DNA from: Prevotella sp. P3-122
GTDB lineage: Bacteria > Bacteroidota > Bacteroidia > Bacteroidales > Bacteroidaceae
Reading direction: 5' to 3'
NCBI RefSeq assembly: GCF_002251365.1
Contig: NZ_NPJH01000013.1
Coordinates: 124,001-188,000 of the forward strand
DNA: 64,000 bases
Position numbers and translations under genes: made by a program
Shown: one piece after another, positions 8,525 to 17,952 of the stretch
Position numbering within the stretch: position 1 is the first letter of the stretch
How the letters are laid out: each line of letters starts with the position of its first letter
The notes under the pieces: generated by a model
The model's database searches: none
What the model saw: the letters and a program-made list of their open reading frames with translations, nothing else
What the model was told of the DNA's origin: nothing

Positions 8525-8564
8525 AAAGTTTAGATATTAGTAGATTAATAAAAATGATGATGCG

Positions 8565-10781
8565 TTATTGTCGTGCAAGATCGAGAGCCATCATGATGTC
8601 TCTCTTGCATATTCCCATATCCTTATGCAAGGCATCGTCGCCAAGGATGTCGTCCTCACTGGTGCCTTCCATGGCAAGGAAAGCCTTGAGCAGCGATACA
8701 GCCTCCTGCCATTGTCCCTGCCTCATGTGGCAATAGGCAGCATTGAGCTTATCGCAGCTGTTAGAGTCGGTGGCAAGCAGCTGGGAATAGAGCTTAAGTG
8801 CCTGCGTAGTTTTCCCCGACAGCATCTGCGCATAGGCCAGGGCACGCTGCACGTCGGCATTGTCAGGATAGTCGAACGACAGACGGTAGAGGTTGTTGGC
8901 GGCATTGTCGAGGTGGTGGTTGTGTATCATCGAAACACTATAGTTGAGCTGACTGCGCAGGTTCTCAGTCTGCTCCATAGCGACGGTTCGGGCATACCAT
9001 TTTTCAGCCATGGCATAGTCGCCGAGCCTGAAGCTTGCCTGTGCGGCTCCCCTAACGGCGTTGTAGTCGTCGGGGCAGCTGTCGGCGATGGCGGAGAACA
9101 GCTCGTAGGCAAGACTGTAGTTGCCGTTCCTGATGCTGATGAGAGCCATGAGGCGGTTGTCCTCGGGGTTGGAATTGTCGTAAACGGTAGAGAACAGCGC
9201 CGTGGGGTTCTTCTTACGCTTCAGGAGGAAGTTGGCGTACTTGCGCACCTCGTCATGCAACATCCCCTCGAAGGGAGGCAATGCAAGGAAGTTGTGTGCA
9301 GTAGTGAAGACATCGGTGAAATCCTGTTTCTGCGGGAAAACCTTAAAGAAGCGGAGCAAGTCCTGAAGGTATATGCGACGGATGTAGGCAGGAGTGTTGC
9401 GCTGTCCAAAACGGGGTATCGCCCCTCCGGCCGTCTCGTTCATCTGCTCGACTACATTCTCCGGCATCCGTGCAAAGACGCTACTCATGGCATGTATGAG
9501 CGAGTACTTGTCGGAATTGCACATGGAACCCGCATCGAGCATCAAGGACATGAGCTGCTTGTGCCTAATGCTGCCAACTAAACGGGCAATGGCGGGGTGG
9601 TCGAGATAGAAGGGCATGAACCAGTTGCTAAGGGTGTAGAAGAACGGGTAACGCTTCATCTGCTTGAAGCCTCCGAAATAGATGTCTATACCCGACTTCT
9701 CCATGTCCATCATCTTCCTGACGCTCTGTTCCATCTCCTCCATGCGCCTTTCCTCGGCACCGGCATCAAGAATATCCTCTATGGAGGTGTCATCGTCTTT
9801 CTCTCCCAGCCCGAGATGGCGCATCCCTACATCAGAGTGCTTCATGATGTCGGGTACGATGGTGTTGGTGATATAGCTGTTGTACTCCTCTGTCTGGGAA
9901 GAATAGAACAGTTGCATGGACAACTCAAGCAGGTCGTTTCTGACCTCTGCGTCCTTGAGCAGGGGATTAATGATATCGGTTAGCTGACTGCCAAAGCAGG
10001 TGTTGGCACATGACGTAAGCACCCATCCAACGAAAGCACGCTGCCGCACGTTGCCGTCAGAGGTAGCGGTATATGTGTCCGTTAGACATTTCACCTTGCT
10101 GATGTCGGGAACGGTAAGAGCGGAGAGCGTGACCGCGCTGACAAGCAGCTGTGCATCCATGCTGTCGATGGTTGGCGAAGCGAGGAGCTCCGACATGAAA
10201 CCAGCCTCGTCTGCTGTCCAGTTATGACTCGTCAATATGTAGGAGAAGAGTTTGTCGAGATAGTCCTGATGGTGCTTGTGGAGTGAGGAGAGAGGGTCTG
10301 AGGGGTTCGAGGGGTTCGAAGGGTTCGAAGGGTTCGAGGGGTTTGAGGGGTTTGAGGGGTTTGAAGGGTTCGAGGGGTTTGAGGGATTTGAGGATAATAA
10401 GAATATTGCCAAGTCCTGGACGAATCCCTGTAGAGTGTCCATGATGCTGTCTTTGTCGAAGCTGACGGTGTTGGCCTTAGTCTTGGCAGCAGTGAATGTG
10501 GGCACTTGTCTGGTTACAGCGTCCGACAGGGCGTTGCAGGCTATGACGCGCAACCTTGACAGCATCTGGGAGTACATCTGCGGCCTGCTCTCATCCTTAT
10601 ATCCCTTAAGGAGGACATCGAGCATGAGGGCGTAGTCGCGCTCGAGCATGGACAGTTGCTCGGACACCGTCAGCCACGGCATCATCAGTATGAGCTCGCG
10701 CATGCGGGAGATGCCTTGGCCAAGCGAGAGGTTTGGTATTTCGTTGATGAACTTGCGTATGTTTCTTATATCCTCTGTCAT
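8565..10781 (-). CDS. Cytoplasmic TPR-repeat protein with an NPS minisatellite
   Basis: A 738-aa, mostly alpha-helical protein without a signal peptide. The C-terminal third has tetratricopeptide-like repeats, for example YSLAYELFSAIADSCPDDYNA, GDYAMAEKWYARTVAM and ALAYAQMLSGKTTQALKLYS. The N-terminal half is uncharacterised. Near residues 130-160 a run of about ten Asn-Pro-Ser units, encoded by a 9-bp tandem repeat, interrupts the helical sequence and is probably a disordered, length-variable linker. It begins 9 bp after the solute-binding lipoprotein gene and precedes fucO, forming a likely operon. TPR proteins mediate protein-protein contacts; the partners are unknown. Confidence 0.75.
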   Translation of the reverse strand: MTEDIRNIRKFINEIPNLSLGQGISRMRELILMMPWLTVSEQLSMLERDYALMLDVLLKGYKDESRPQMYSQMLSRLRVIACNALSDAVTRQVPTFTAAKTKANTVSFDKDSIMDTLQGFVQDLAIFLLSSNPSNPSNPSNPSNPSNPSNPSNPSNPSNPSDPLSSLHKHHQDYLDKLFSYILTSHNWTADEAGFMSELLASPTIDSMDAQLLVSAVTLSALTVPDISKVKCLTDTYTATSDGNVRQRAFVGWVLTSCANTCFGSQLTDIINPLLKDAEVRNDLLELSMQLFYSSQTEEYNSYITNTIVPDIMKHSDVGMRHLGLGEKDDDTSIEDILDAGAEERRMEEMEQSVRKMMDMEKSGIDIYFGGFKQMKRYPFFYTLSNWFMPFYLDHPAIARLVGSIRHKQLMSLMLDAGSMCNSDKYSLIHAMSSVFARMPENVVEQMNETAGGAIPRFGQRNTPAYIRRIYLQDLLRFFKVFPQKQDFTDVFTTAHNFLALPPFEGMLHDEVRKYANFLLKRKKNPTALFSTVYDNSNPEDNRLMALISIRNGNYSLAYELFSAIADSCPDDYNAVRGAAQASFRLGDYAMAEKWYARTVAMEQTENLRSQLNYSVSMIHNHHLDNAANNLYRLSFDYPDNADVQRALAYAQMLSGKTTQALKLYSQLLATDSNSCDKLNAAYCHMRQGQWQEAVSLLKAFLAMEGTSEDDILGDDALHKDMGICKRDIMMALDLARQ
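10300..10389. repeat. Ten-copy 9-bp coding minisatellite
   Basis: Ten consecutive 9-bp units (consensus GAGGGGTTY on the plus strand, with a few A/G and C/T changes) lie inside the TPR gene and encode Asn-Pro-Ser repeats on the minus strand. Because the unit is a multiple of three, copy-number changes keep the reading frame. Confidence 0.93.
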
Positions 10782-10790
10782 GCTGAAATT

Positions 10791-11723
10791 TTAGTTTTTA
10801 TACGCCTTTCTGGCAACCTCTATATCTTTTTCACGGGGAGCCTTGGCATGTGTGTATGTAATCTTGGGCAATGCCTTTATGGTCTTTTCGTCGGCACCCA
10901 TATACTTGCTTATGACATGTGCGTAGCTGGCGATGCCATACTTGTTGATGGAGTCGCATGCGGCATTGTATGCCTTGATGAAGGCAGCGTACTGCCTGCT
11001 GCGGTTCTTGTCGGCAAGGGCTTTCTCGCTGACGGCCAGCACGCCAAGATTGAGATTCTTTTTCCTGCTGTCCATGAGCACAGGGTTCTTGTACAGCTTT
11101 GCCGCAGTCAGCTGCGGCTCTGTAAGCCATACGGCATCAATCTCATTGTTGTAGAGCATTCGCAGCCTAATCTTCACGTCGTTAATCTGTATGCGGTAGA
11201 CGGCATTCTTGGGCTTGGCACTGTCAACGGCGAGGGTTGTCAGGTAGTCGGTGGCAGAGAAACGGGTCATGGCAACCATCTTGTCTGAGAGTTGGTCGAG
11301 CTTACGAATGCGCATATTGCGGTTGCTGACAAGCTGCCAGTAGCTATTTGTCGCGGCCACATATCGCAGTTTAACGCCATTGTCAACTATTCTCTCAGCC
11401 CTCACCATCTCGGTAAATGCCCCCTCTATCCATCCGCCACGAAGCAGGGTGTCGAGGTCGAGATGGGAGTTGCGAAGCCTGAGCCGTACATCGACTCCCT
11501 CTTTCTCGAAGAAGCCTTTCTCATTGGCTACAAATACGGGCAGGCAGTCCATGGTTGGCGTAGTGCCTATCTTGAATGCCAAAGAGTCGAGACGGCGCAG
11601 CTCTGCACGCTGCTTGCGGGTAGCCATCTGCTTCTCGTTATAGGTATCGTCGCAGGCTGCAAACACGCCTGCAAGGGCAAGTAATATATAAATAGGTGTA
11701 AATACCCTAAGAGTTTTTCTCAT
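10791..11723 (-). CDS. ABC-type substrate-binding lipoprotein (NMT1/SsuA-like)
   Basis: Lipoprotein of 310 aa from the ATG at 11723. That start was chosen because it gives a clean signal sequence (MRKTLRVFTPIYILLALAGV) with a lipobox FAAC. The mature domain has the periplasmic binding-protein pattern of the NMT1/SsuA/ThiY group: FKIGTTPTMDCLPVFVANEK, GFFEKEGVDVRLRLR, GAFTEMVRAERI and IDAVWLTEPQL. Proteins of this group bind small organic ligands such as sulfonates or pyrimidine precursors for an ABC importer. No permease or ATPase gene adjoins, so transporter partners and ligand are unknown. It heads a run with the TPR protein and fucO, divergent from radA. Confidence 0.75.
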   Translation of the reverse strand: MRKTLRVFTPIYILLALAGVFAACDDTYNEKQMATRKQRAELRRLDSLAFKIGTTPTMDCLPVFVANEKGFFEKEGVDVRLRLRNSHLDLDTLLRGGWIEGAFTEMVRAERIVDNGVKLRYVAATNSYWQLVSNRNMRIRKLDQLSDKMVAMTRFSATDYLTTLAVDSAKPKNAVYRIQINDVKIRLRMLYNNEIDAVWLTEPQLTAAKLYKNPVLMDSRKKNLNLGVLAVSEKALADKNRSRQYAAFIKAYNAACDSINKYGIASYAHVISKYMGADEKTIKALPKITYTHAKAPREKDIEVARKAYKN

Positions 11724-11760
11724 GTCACGAAATGATTTTCCTGCAAAAATAAGCATTTAT

Positions 11761-11791
11761 TTTGTAATAATGAAAATTATCCGTACTTTTG
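11761..11791 (+). promoter_or_regulatory. Bacteroidetes-type promoter of radA
   Basis: TTTG at 11761-11764 and TACTTTTG at 11784-11791 match the Bacteroidetes -33 (TTTG) and -7 (TAnnTTTG) elements with 19-bp spacing. They lie 21 bp upstream of the radA ATG. A reverse-strand TATTTTTG at 11744-11751 may be the -7 element of the divergent lipoprotein gene. Confidence 0.7.
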
Positions 11792-11811
11792 TGATTGCAA
11801 ACATTGAAGTT

Positions 11812-13203
11812 ATGGCAAAAGACAAGATAGCATACGTATGTTCCAACTGCGGACAGGAGTCGGCAAAATGGGTGGGCAAGTGCCCGTCGTGCGGTCAGTG
11901 GAACACATTTAGCGAGATTAGGATATCGGGCGAGACTGGCAGCATGGCGGCAAAGCAGGCGGCGGCCAACGTGCACAAGGCCATGTCGCATAGCGGAGCA
12001 CGGCCAATGCTGCTGCGCGACATCTCGTCGAAGGACGAGCCACGCATAGACACCCACGACACGGAGCTGAACCGTGTGCTGGGAGGAGGACTGGTAAAGG
12101 GCAGCATAGTCTTGCTCGGAGGCGAGCCGGGCATAGGCAAGAGTACGCTCACACTACAGACCATCCTGAACATGCCGGAGAAGAGAATACTCTACGTGAG
12201 CGGCGAGGAGAGTGCCCACCAGCTGAAGATGAGGGCTGAGAGAATAAGCAAGGAACTGACAGACAACGTGATGATACTCTGCGAGACATCCCTTGACGAC
12301 ATCTTCCGCCATATCTCCGACGTGAAGCCGGAGTTTGTCGTCATAGACTCCATTCAGACCATATCCACGGCAGACGTTGACAGCTCGCCCGGCAGTCTGT
12401 CGCAGGTCAGGGAGTGTGCCTCTGCCCTACTCCGCTTTGCCAAGTCAAGTGGCGTGCCGGTGCTCCTGATAGGACATATAACGAAGGAGGGCACGCTGGC
12501 GGGACCGAAGATACTGGAGCACATCGTGGACACGGTAATACAGTTTGAGGGCGACAACCACTATATGTACCGCATACTGAGGTCTACGAAGAACCGCTTT
12601 GGCAGCACGTCGGAGCTGGGCATCTACGAGATGCAGCAGCAGGGACTGAGGCAGGTGTCCAACCCCTCGGAGCTGCTGCTATCGCAAGACCATGCCGGAC
12701 TGTCGGGCATTGCCATAAGCTCGGCCATAGAGGGTGTCCGGCCTTTCCTTGTCGAGACTCAGGCGCTTGTATCCACGGCTGCCTATGGCACACCACAACG
12801 CTCGGCTACAGGCTTCGACCAACGGCGACTGAACATGCTCCTCGCGGTGCTCGAGAAGAGGGTCGGCTTCAAGCTCGTGCAGAAAGATGTCTTCATAAAC
12901 ATTGCCGGAGGACTGCGCGTCACCGACCTTGCCATGGACCTCAGCGTCATAGCAGCCGTGCTGTCGAGCAATGTAGACACGGCAATAGAGACGGGATGGT
13001 GCATGGCCGGCGAAGTGGGACTGAGCGGAGAGGTGCGTCCCGTGAGCAGGATAGCACAGCGCATTGCCGAGGCCGAGAAGCTTGGCTTCAAGGACATGAT
13101 TATTCCTGCCCTGAACACCCAGGGGCTGAACACCAAGAAATATAATATAACCCTGCATCCGGTGCGCAAGGTGGAAGAGGCTCTAAGATGCCTGTTCGGA
13201 TAA
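11812..13203 (+). CDS. radA: DNA repair protein RadA
   Basis: RecA-like ATPase that promotes branch migration during recombination repair; 463 aa from the ATG at 11812. This start places the zinc finger (CSNCGQES ... CPSCGQW) at the N-terminus as in the family; the frame is open further upstream but carries no RadA homology there. Walker A GEPGIGKST is near residue 100 and the RadA-specific KNRFG motif lies in RSTKNRFGSTSELG. The C-terminal part is the Lon-protease-like domain (GGLRVTDLAMDLSVIAAVLSS). A good promoter lies just upstream, and queC follows after 38 bp on the same strand. Confidence 0.97.
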   Translation: MAKDKIAYVCSNCGQESAKWVGKCPSCGQWNTFSEIRISGETGSMAAKQAAANVHKAMSHSGARPMLLRDISSKDEPRIDTHDTELNRVLGGGLVKGSIVLLGGEPGIGKSTLTLQTILNMPEKRILYVSGEESAHQLKMRAERISKELTDNVMILCETSLDDIFRHISDVKPEFVVIDSIQTISTADVDSSPGSLSQVRECASALLRFAKSSGVPVLLIGHITKEGTLAGPKILEHIVDTVIQFEGDNHYMYRILRSTKNRFGSTSELGIYEMQQQGLRQVSNPSELLLSQDHAGLSGIAISSAIEGVRPFLVETQALVSTAAYGTPQRSATGFDQRRLNMLLAVLEKRVGFKLVQKDVFINIAGGLRVTDLAMDLSVIAAVLSSNVDTAIETGWCMAGEVGLSGEVRPVSRIAQRIAEAEKLGFKDMIIPALNTQGLNTKKYNITLHPVRKVEEALRCLFG

Positions 13204-13241
13204 CCATTATCGGATGAAAGCAAATATAAAACACTAACAAC

Positions 13242-13895
13242 ATGAAAGATTCTGTAATTATTGTCAGCGGAGGCATGGACTCCACAACTCTGCTCTACGA
13301 CCGCAGGGACGAGATTGCGCTCGCCATATCATTCGACTACGGCAGCAACCATAACGCACGCGAAATAGCATACGCCGAGATGCATTGCAAACGGCTTGGC
13401 ATAGAGCATATAACCATACCGCTTGACTTCATGCACAAGTATTTCCGCAGCTCGCTACTGGAGGGGGCCGATGCCATCCCCGAGGGACATTATGCGGACG
13501 AGAACATGAAGTCGACGGTCGTGCCTTTCCGCAATGGCATCATGCTTGCCGTGGCAGCAGGCGTGGCCGAAAGCCGCAACCTGACAAAACTCCTTATTGC
13601 CAACCATGGCGGCGACCATACCATTTACCCCGACTGCCGACCAGAGTTTATCTCTGCCATGGACAGCGCAACCAATGCCGGAACATACGTTGGGGTGAGG
13701 GTCGTTGCCCCATATACCAATATTACTAAAGGCGACATAGCAAGGATTGGCAAGAAGCTGGGCATAGACTATGCCGAGACATGGAGCTGCTACAAGGGTG
13801 GCGAGAAACATTGCGGCAAATGCGGAACTTGCGTGGAAAGAAAAGAGGCCCTTGCCTATGCCGGCATAGAGGACACGACGGAGTATGAGGGATAA
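13242..13895 (+). CDS. queC: 7-cyano-7-deazaguanine synthase
   Basis: ATP-dependent enzyme that converts 7-carboxy-7-deazaguanine and ammonia to preQ0 in the queuosine tRNA modification pathway. The 217-aa protein has the PP-loop SGGMDSTTLLY near residues 9-19, the conserved FDYGSNHNAREI, and VPFRNGIMLAVAAGVAE. The C-terminal zinc site is formed by SCYKGGEKHCGKCGTCVERK. It is 38 bp downstream of radA and probably cotranscribed with it. The end is 4 bp from the stop of the convergent MATE gene. No other queuosine genes are in the window. Confidence 0.96.
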   Translation: MKDSVIIVSGGMDSTTLLYDRRDEIALAISFDYGSNHNAREIAYAEMHCKRLGIEHITIPLDFMHKYFRSSLLEGADAIPEGHYADENMKSTVVPFRNGIMLAVAAGVAESRNLTKLLIANHGGDHTIYPDCRPEFISAMDSATNAGTYVGVRVVAPYTNITKGDIARIGKKLGIDYAETWSCYKGGEKHCGKCGTCVERKEALAYAGIEDTTEYEG

Positions 13896-13899
13896 GGAC

Positions 13900-15213
13900 T
13901 TAGCCCTTAGACCTCCAAAATAAAATTGTCTGCATTACTCCTCTTGCGAGAAGGTAGGACAAAAGGGCCAACCATAATGCGTGGTTGCCCATGGTGGTGA
14001 AGAACAAGGATAGCATTATGGCAAAGACAATCGCCGCAACAAAACACGACAGCAACATTCCGCGGCTGTCCGTTATGCCAATAAAGACGCCATCCCATAT
14101 AAAAGCCCCCATGCCAGCAACTGGTATCAAGGCCACCCATAGCAGATAAGGTTCCGAAGCCTCGATAACGGTCTGCTCGTTGGATAGGACGTGCAGGATG
14201 TCGTTGGCTCCAAAATAGTAGGCGGCAGTATAGACGACGGTCATTATGACACCCCATGCAAACAGCCTGCGTATGCAGCCATGGAAGGATGGCGCATTGC
14301 CTGCCCCGTAGTATTTTCCGCATATAGCCTCGCCAGCATAGGCGAAACCATCCATGATATACGAATAGAGCGTGAAAAACTGAAACAGCAAGGTGTTGAC
14401 TGCCAATATCACATCGCCCTGACGTGACCCTACAGACGTGAAAGCGGCATTGACAGCAACAAGGAACAGCGTGCGCAGGAAGATGTCCCTGTTGACACGG
14501 AAAAAGCGGTTCAATGTATGCTTGTAACTAAAGGACGAATAAACACCCGGCTTGAGAGTAAACTGTGAGAATAGTAGCTGATAGTGGGAAGCGTACTTTC
14601 GCCTTAGGATGTATAATGCCAGAAGCAAACCGGAATATTGTGCTGTAAGAGTACCAAGGGCAACACCCTCGACCTTCATCCCAAAAACATAGACTAGCAA
14701 CAGGCTGGTCATGATATTTACGATGTTCTGGAATATGGAAACCGTCATTGGAGTACGTGTGTCCTGCATGCCTATGAACCATCCCGTAAGCCCGTACATC
14801 ACCAGTGCGGCCGGCAATCCAAATACGCAAACATGAAAATAGACTGACGCAAAGGCGCGTATTTCGTCAGACGGACGCATGAAAAACAGGAACAGCCTGA
14901 GCAACAACGGCTGGAACAACACAAACAAAATGCCTATGGCAGCTCCAAGAGCTATAGCCTGGAAGAGAATAGTTGCAGCCTCCTTGCTGTCCCCGCGTCC
15001 GTAAGCCTGCGATGTCATGCCACTTGTCCCCATTCGCAGGAAACCGAACAGCCAGCAGATGACATTCATCATCATTGTGCCAACGGCTATGGCTCCAATA
15101 TACGAGGCATCGCCCATGTGGCCGACTATGGCAACATCGACAAGACCAAGCAGCGGCACCGTGATATTGGTGACGATGGACGGAATGGCAAGTGATAATA
15201 TCTCTTTATGCAA
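13900..15213 (-). CDS. MATE-family multidrug/Na+ exporter (DinF-like)
   Basis: Integral inner-membrane protein of 437 aa with about twelve hydrophobic segments. The start MHKEILSLAIPSIVTNITVP, with LLGLVDVAIVGHMGDASYIG after it, is typical of MATE transporters and closest to the DinF/NorM branch. The second half repeats the fold around LLFQFFTLYSYIMDGFAYAG. Members export cationic drugs or metabolites using Na+ or H+ gradients; the substrate here is not predictable. The gene is convergent with queC (4-bp gap) and lies downstream of the nqr operon beyond a terminator. Confidence 0.9.
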   Translation of the reverse strand: MHKEILSLAIPSIVTNITVPLLGLVDVAIVGHMGDASYIGAIAVGTMMMNVICWLFGFLRMGTSGMTSQAYGRGDSKEAATILFQAIALGAAIGILFVLFQPLLLRLFLFFMRPSDEIRAFASVYFHVCVFGLPAALVMYGLTGWFIGMQDTRTPMTVSIFQNIVNIMTSLLLVYVFGMKVEGVALGTLTAQYSGLLLALYILRRKYASHYQLLFSQFTLKPGVYSSFSYKHTLNRFFRVNRDIFLRTLFLVAVNAAFTSVGSRQGDVILAVNTLLFQFFTLYSYIMDGFAYAGEAICGKYYGAGNAPSFHGCIRRLFAWGVIMTVVYTAAYYFGANDILHVLSNEQTVIEASEPYLLWVALIPVAGMGAFIWDGVFIGITDSRGMLLSCFVAAIVFAIMLSLFFTTMGNHALWLALLSYLLARGVMQTILFWRSKG

Positions 15214-15289
15214 TGGCCCTTACATTATTACGGAGGGTTCGACAATTACCGGACAACTCTACACCCGACACAACAACATTAATCATACA

Positions 15290-15322
15290 AGCCCCCTGCC
15301 AACAATAAATGGACAGGGGGCT
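15290..15322 (-). terminator. Terminator of the nqr operon
   Basis: AGCCCCCTG (15290-15298) pairs with CAGGGGGCT (15314-15322) across a short loop, 26 bp past the nqrF stop on the minus strand. T-containing sequence follows. It separates nqrF from the MATE gene. Confidence 0.75.
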
Positions 15323-15347
15323 GTTTGTATTACAGGCGGGTAAAGGA

Positions 15348-16613
15348 TTATCCGCCGAAGTTGTCATACTTAATGGACTCCGGCTCAACACCCAGAGAGT
15401 CGAGCATGGCCACAACGGCCTTCGACATTGGGCCAGGACCACACATGTAGTATTCAATATCCTCTGGTGCCTCATGGTCTTTGAGGTATGTATTGAACAT
15501 GACCTGATGAACGAAGCCTGCTGTGTATTTTACACCAGCAGCGTCGGCAGCAGGATCAGGACGGTCGAGCGCAAGATGGAAATGGAAGTTGGAGAACTCC
15601 TTCTCCAGTCCGAGGAAGTCGTCAAGATAGAACACCTCGTTGAGCGCGCGGGCACCATAGAAATAGTGCATCTCACGGTCGGTGGTGTGCAGAGTCTTCG
15701 TCATGTGCATAATCTGAGCGCGCAGAGGAGCCATACCGGCACCACCACCTACCCATATCATCTCACGCTTGGAGTCGAAGTTGGGATGGAAGTCACCATA
15801 AGGACCGCTCATGATAACCTTGTCGCCAGGCTTGAGGGTGAAGATGTATGACGATGCTATACCAGGATTAACATCCATAAATCCTGAGCGGTCGGCCTTG
15901 AATGGAGGTGTGGCTATACGCACGGTAAGCATGAAGACGTCGCCCTCGGCAGGATAGTTGGCCATGGAGTAAGCCCTGATGGTAGGCTCTGTATTCACGC
16001 ACTTAAGTGGGAACAGGCCGAATTTCTGCCATGCCGGCAGGTACTCGTCACCGATAAGGCTCTTGTCGATGTCCTTGTCGTAGTCGATGCTGAACGTAGG
16101 TATCTTTATCTGAGCATAAGAGCCTGGCAGGAAGTCCATGTGTGCGCCCTTAGGCAGCTGCACCTTGAACTCCTTGATGAATGTTGCGACATTCTTGTTG
16201 GATATCACCGTACACTCGTACTCCTTTACTCCGAGCACGCTCTCCGGCACGCGTATCTTCATGTCACCCTTCACCTTGCACTGGCATCCGAGTCTCCAGT
16301 TGTCCTTAATCTCTTTTCTTGTGAAATGCGGCTTCTCTGAATCGAGTATCTCTCCGCCACCCTCGAGCACCTGCACCTTGCATTGTCCGCACGATGCCTT
16401 GCCGCCACAGGCAGATGGCAGATAGATACCATTCTCATTGAGCGTAGTCATAAGGCTGCTACCCTGTCCGACAGAAAGCGTGCGGTCGCCATTGACAACA
16501 ATGTTTACATTGCCGCTTGGCGAAAGGTATTTCTTGGCTACGAGCAGAATTATCACGAGGAGCAATATCGTTACGAGAAACACTCCTATACTTGTCAATA
16601 TGAATTGTAGCAT
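15348..16613 (-). CDS. nqrF: Na+-translocating NADH:quinone reductase subunit F
   Basis: NADH-oxidising entry subunit of the sodium-pumping NADH:ubiquinone oxidoreductase; 421 aa. An N-terminal membrane helix (about residues 3-25) is followed by a 2Fe-2S ferredoxin domain with CGGKASCGQC and a later Cys in RLGCQC. Then come the FAD-binding RAYSMANYP and the NAD(P)H-binding GGGAGMAPLRAQI, with CGPGPM near the C-terminus. It is the last gene of nqrABCDEF, 12 bp after nqrE, and ends in the canonical YDNFGG tail. Confidence 0.97.
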   Translation of the reverse strand: MLQFILTSIGVFLVTILLLVIILLVAKKYLSPSGNVNIVVNGDRTLSVGQGSSLMTTLNENGIYLPSACGGKASCGQCKVQVLEGGGEILDSEKPHFTRKEIKDNWRLGCQCKVKGDMKIRVPESVLGVKEYECTVISNKNVATFIKEFKVQLPKGAHMDFLPGSYAQIKIPTFSIDYDKDIDKSLIGDEYLPAWQKFGLFPLKCVNTEPTIRAYSMANYPAEGDVFMLTVRIATPPFKADRSGFMDVNPGIASSYIFTLKPGDKVIMSGPYGDFHPNFDSKREMIWVGGGAGMAPLRAQIMHMTKTLHTTDREMHYFYGARALNEVFYLDDFLGLEKEFSNFHFHLALDRPDPAADAAGVKYTAGFVHQVMFNTYLKDHEAPEDIEYYMCGPGPMSKAVVAMLDSLGVEPESIKYDNFGG

Positions 16614-16625
16614 TGTTGTGTGATG

Positions 16626-17252
16626 TTAGATTTTAAGACCTGAGAAACACATCATGGCCATGGCCATGAGTCCTACTGTAATAAAAGTGATGCCGAGTCC
16701 CTGCAATGGTTTAGGCACATCGCTGTATGCCATTTTCTCGCGGATGGCACCCATGGCAATGATGGCAAGTGTCCAGCCGAAACCGCTACCGAGCGCAAAG
16801 ACGAAGGCATCCCATACGCTTCCGATATACTGGGTGTTGGCGGGGTCGAGGCCTATGCGCTGCTGCATGAAGAGCGACGCGCCCATGATGGCGCAGTTCA
16901 CGGCGATAAGCGGCAGGAAGATGCCAAGGGCTGCATAGAGCGACGGTGAATATCTCTCGACAATCATCTCCACAAGCTGTACCATACCTGCTATGACGGC
17001 AATGAAGAGTATGAAGCTGAGATATGACAGGTCTACGCCCTCTACGAGACAGTCGGGGCCAAGAATCTTGGTTTGCAGAAGGTAGTCGACAGGAACGGTC
17101 ACCACGAGCACGAATGTCACGGCAAGTCCAAGTCCCAGCGAGGTCTTGACATTCTTCGACACAGCAAGGAACGAGCACATGCCGAGGAAGAATGCGAATA
17201 TCATGTTGTCCACGAAGATGGACCTGAAAAATAGGCTGATTGTATGATCCAT
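16626..17252 (-). CDS. nqrE: Na+-translocating NADH:quinone reductase subunit E
   Basis: Membrane subunit of the Nqr sodium pump; 208 aa with six predicted helices. The start [21 protein letters not shown] and the segment [13 protein letters not shown] match NqrE; NqrD/NqrE pair antiparallel and carry an intramembrane iron centre in the known complex. The half-repeat cysteine motifs are visible as GMCSFLAV and NCAIMGAS. It lies between nqrD (59 bp gap) and nqrF (12 bp). The paralogous RnfA appears at 63.0 kb. Confidence 0.96.
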   Translation of the reverse strand: MDHTISLFFRSIFVDNMIFAFFLGMCSFLAVSKNVKTSLGLGLAVTFVLVVTVPVDYLLQTKILGPDCLVEGVDLSYLSFILFIAVIAGMVQLVEMIVERYSPSLYAALGIFLPLIAVNCAIMGASLFMQQRIGLDPANTQYIGSVWDAFVFALGSGFGWTLAIIAMGAIREKMAYSDVPKPLQGLGITFITVGLMAMAMMCFSGLKI

Positions 17253-17311
17253 ATTATCTGTATGTTAAAGGATTTATGAGCGTTAGCTCCAATCTGTTCT
17301 GTTCCTTGTTG

Positions 17312-17935
17312 TTACTTTTCCTTATAGAAGTATGCACGGTGTACCCAGATGACACAGCCCAGCAGTATGAGTGCCATGGCAGGCATTGTCATCATGCCGT
17401 TGTCTATGTAGCCGAGGTCGTAAAGGCTGTCGGGCAGCAGCTTGAAGCCGAGCAGAGAGCCTCTGCCGAAGAACTCACGCACACCACCGACAATAACCAG
17501 TATCATGGCGTAGCCCAGTCCGTTGCTCACACCATCGATGAAGCTTGGCCATGGACGGTTGGTCATGGCGAAAGCCTCCAGGCGACCCATAAGAATACAG
17601 TTGGTGATGATGAGTCCTACGTAGACAGACAGCTCTACGCTCACATCGTAGGCGAAGGCCTTGAGCACCTGGCTGACAATGGTTACGAGCGCAGCCACGA
17701 CAACGAGCTGCACGACGATACGTATACGTGTAGGAATGGTGTTGCGTATAATGGAGATAATGACATTGGCAAAAGCCGTTATCACCGTCACGGCAAGTCC
17801 CATGACGATGGCAGGCTTGAGCTGCGACGTCACGGCAAGAGCCGAACAGATGCCGAGCACCTGCACCAATATTGGATGGTCGAGGTTGAGGGGATTGGTA
17901 AATACCTCCTTATTCTCTTTTGAAAACAGTTGCAT
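17312..17935 (-). CDS. nqrD: Na+-translocating NADH:quinone reductase subunit D
   Basis: Membrane subunit of the Nqr pump; 207 aa and about six helices. Diagnostic segments are NLDHPILVQVLGICSALAVT near the start and TNCILMGRLEAFAM in the middle, the two cysteine-containing half-repeats characteristic of NqrD/RnfE. It is positioned 17 bp after nqrC and upstream of nqrE in the usual order. Confidence 0.96.
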   Translation of the reverse strand: MQLFSKENKEVFTNPLNLDHPILVQVLGICSALAVTSQLKPAIVMGLAVTVITAFANVIISIIRNTIPTRIRIVVQLVVVAALVTIVSQVLKAFAYDVSVELSVYVGLIITNCILMGRLEAFAMTNRPWPSFIDGVSNGLGYAMILVIVGGVREFFGRGSLLGFKLLPDSLYDLGYIDNGMMTMPAMALILLGCVIWVHRAYFYKEK

Positions 17936-17952
17936 AGCTTATTATGAAATGG

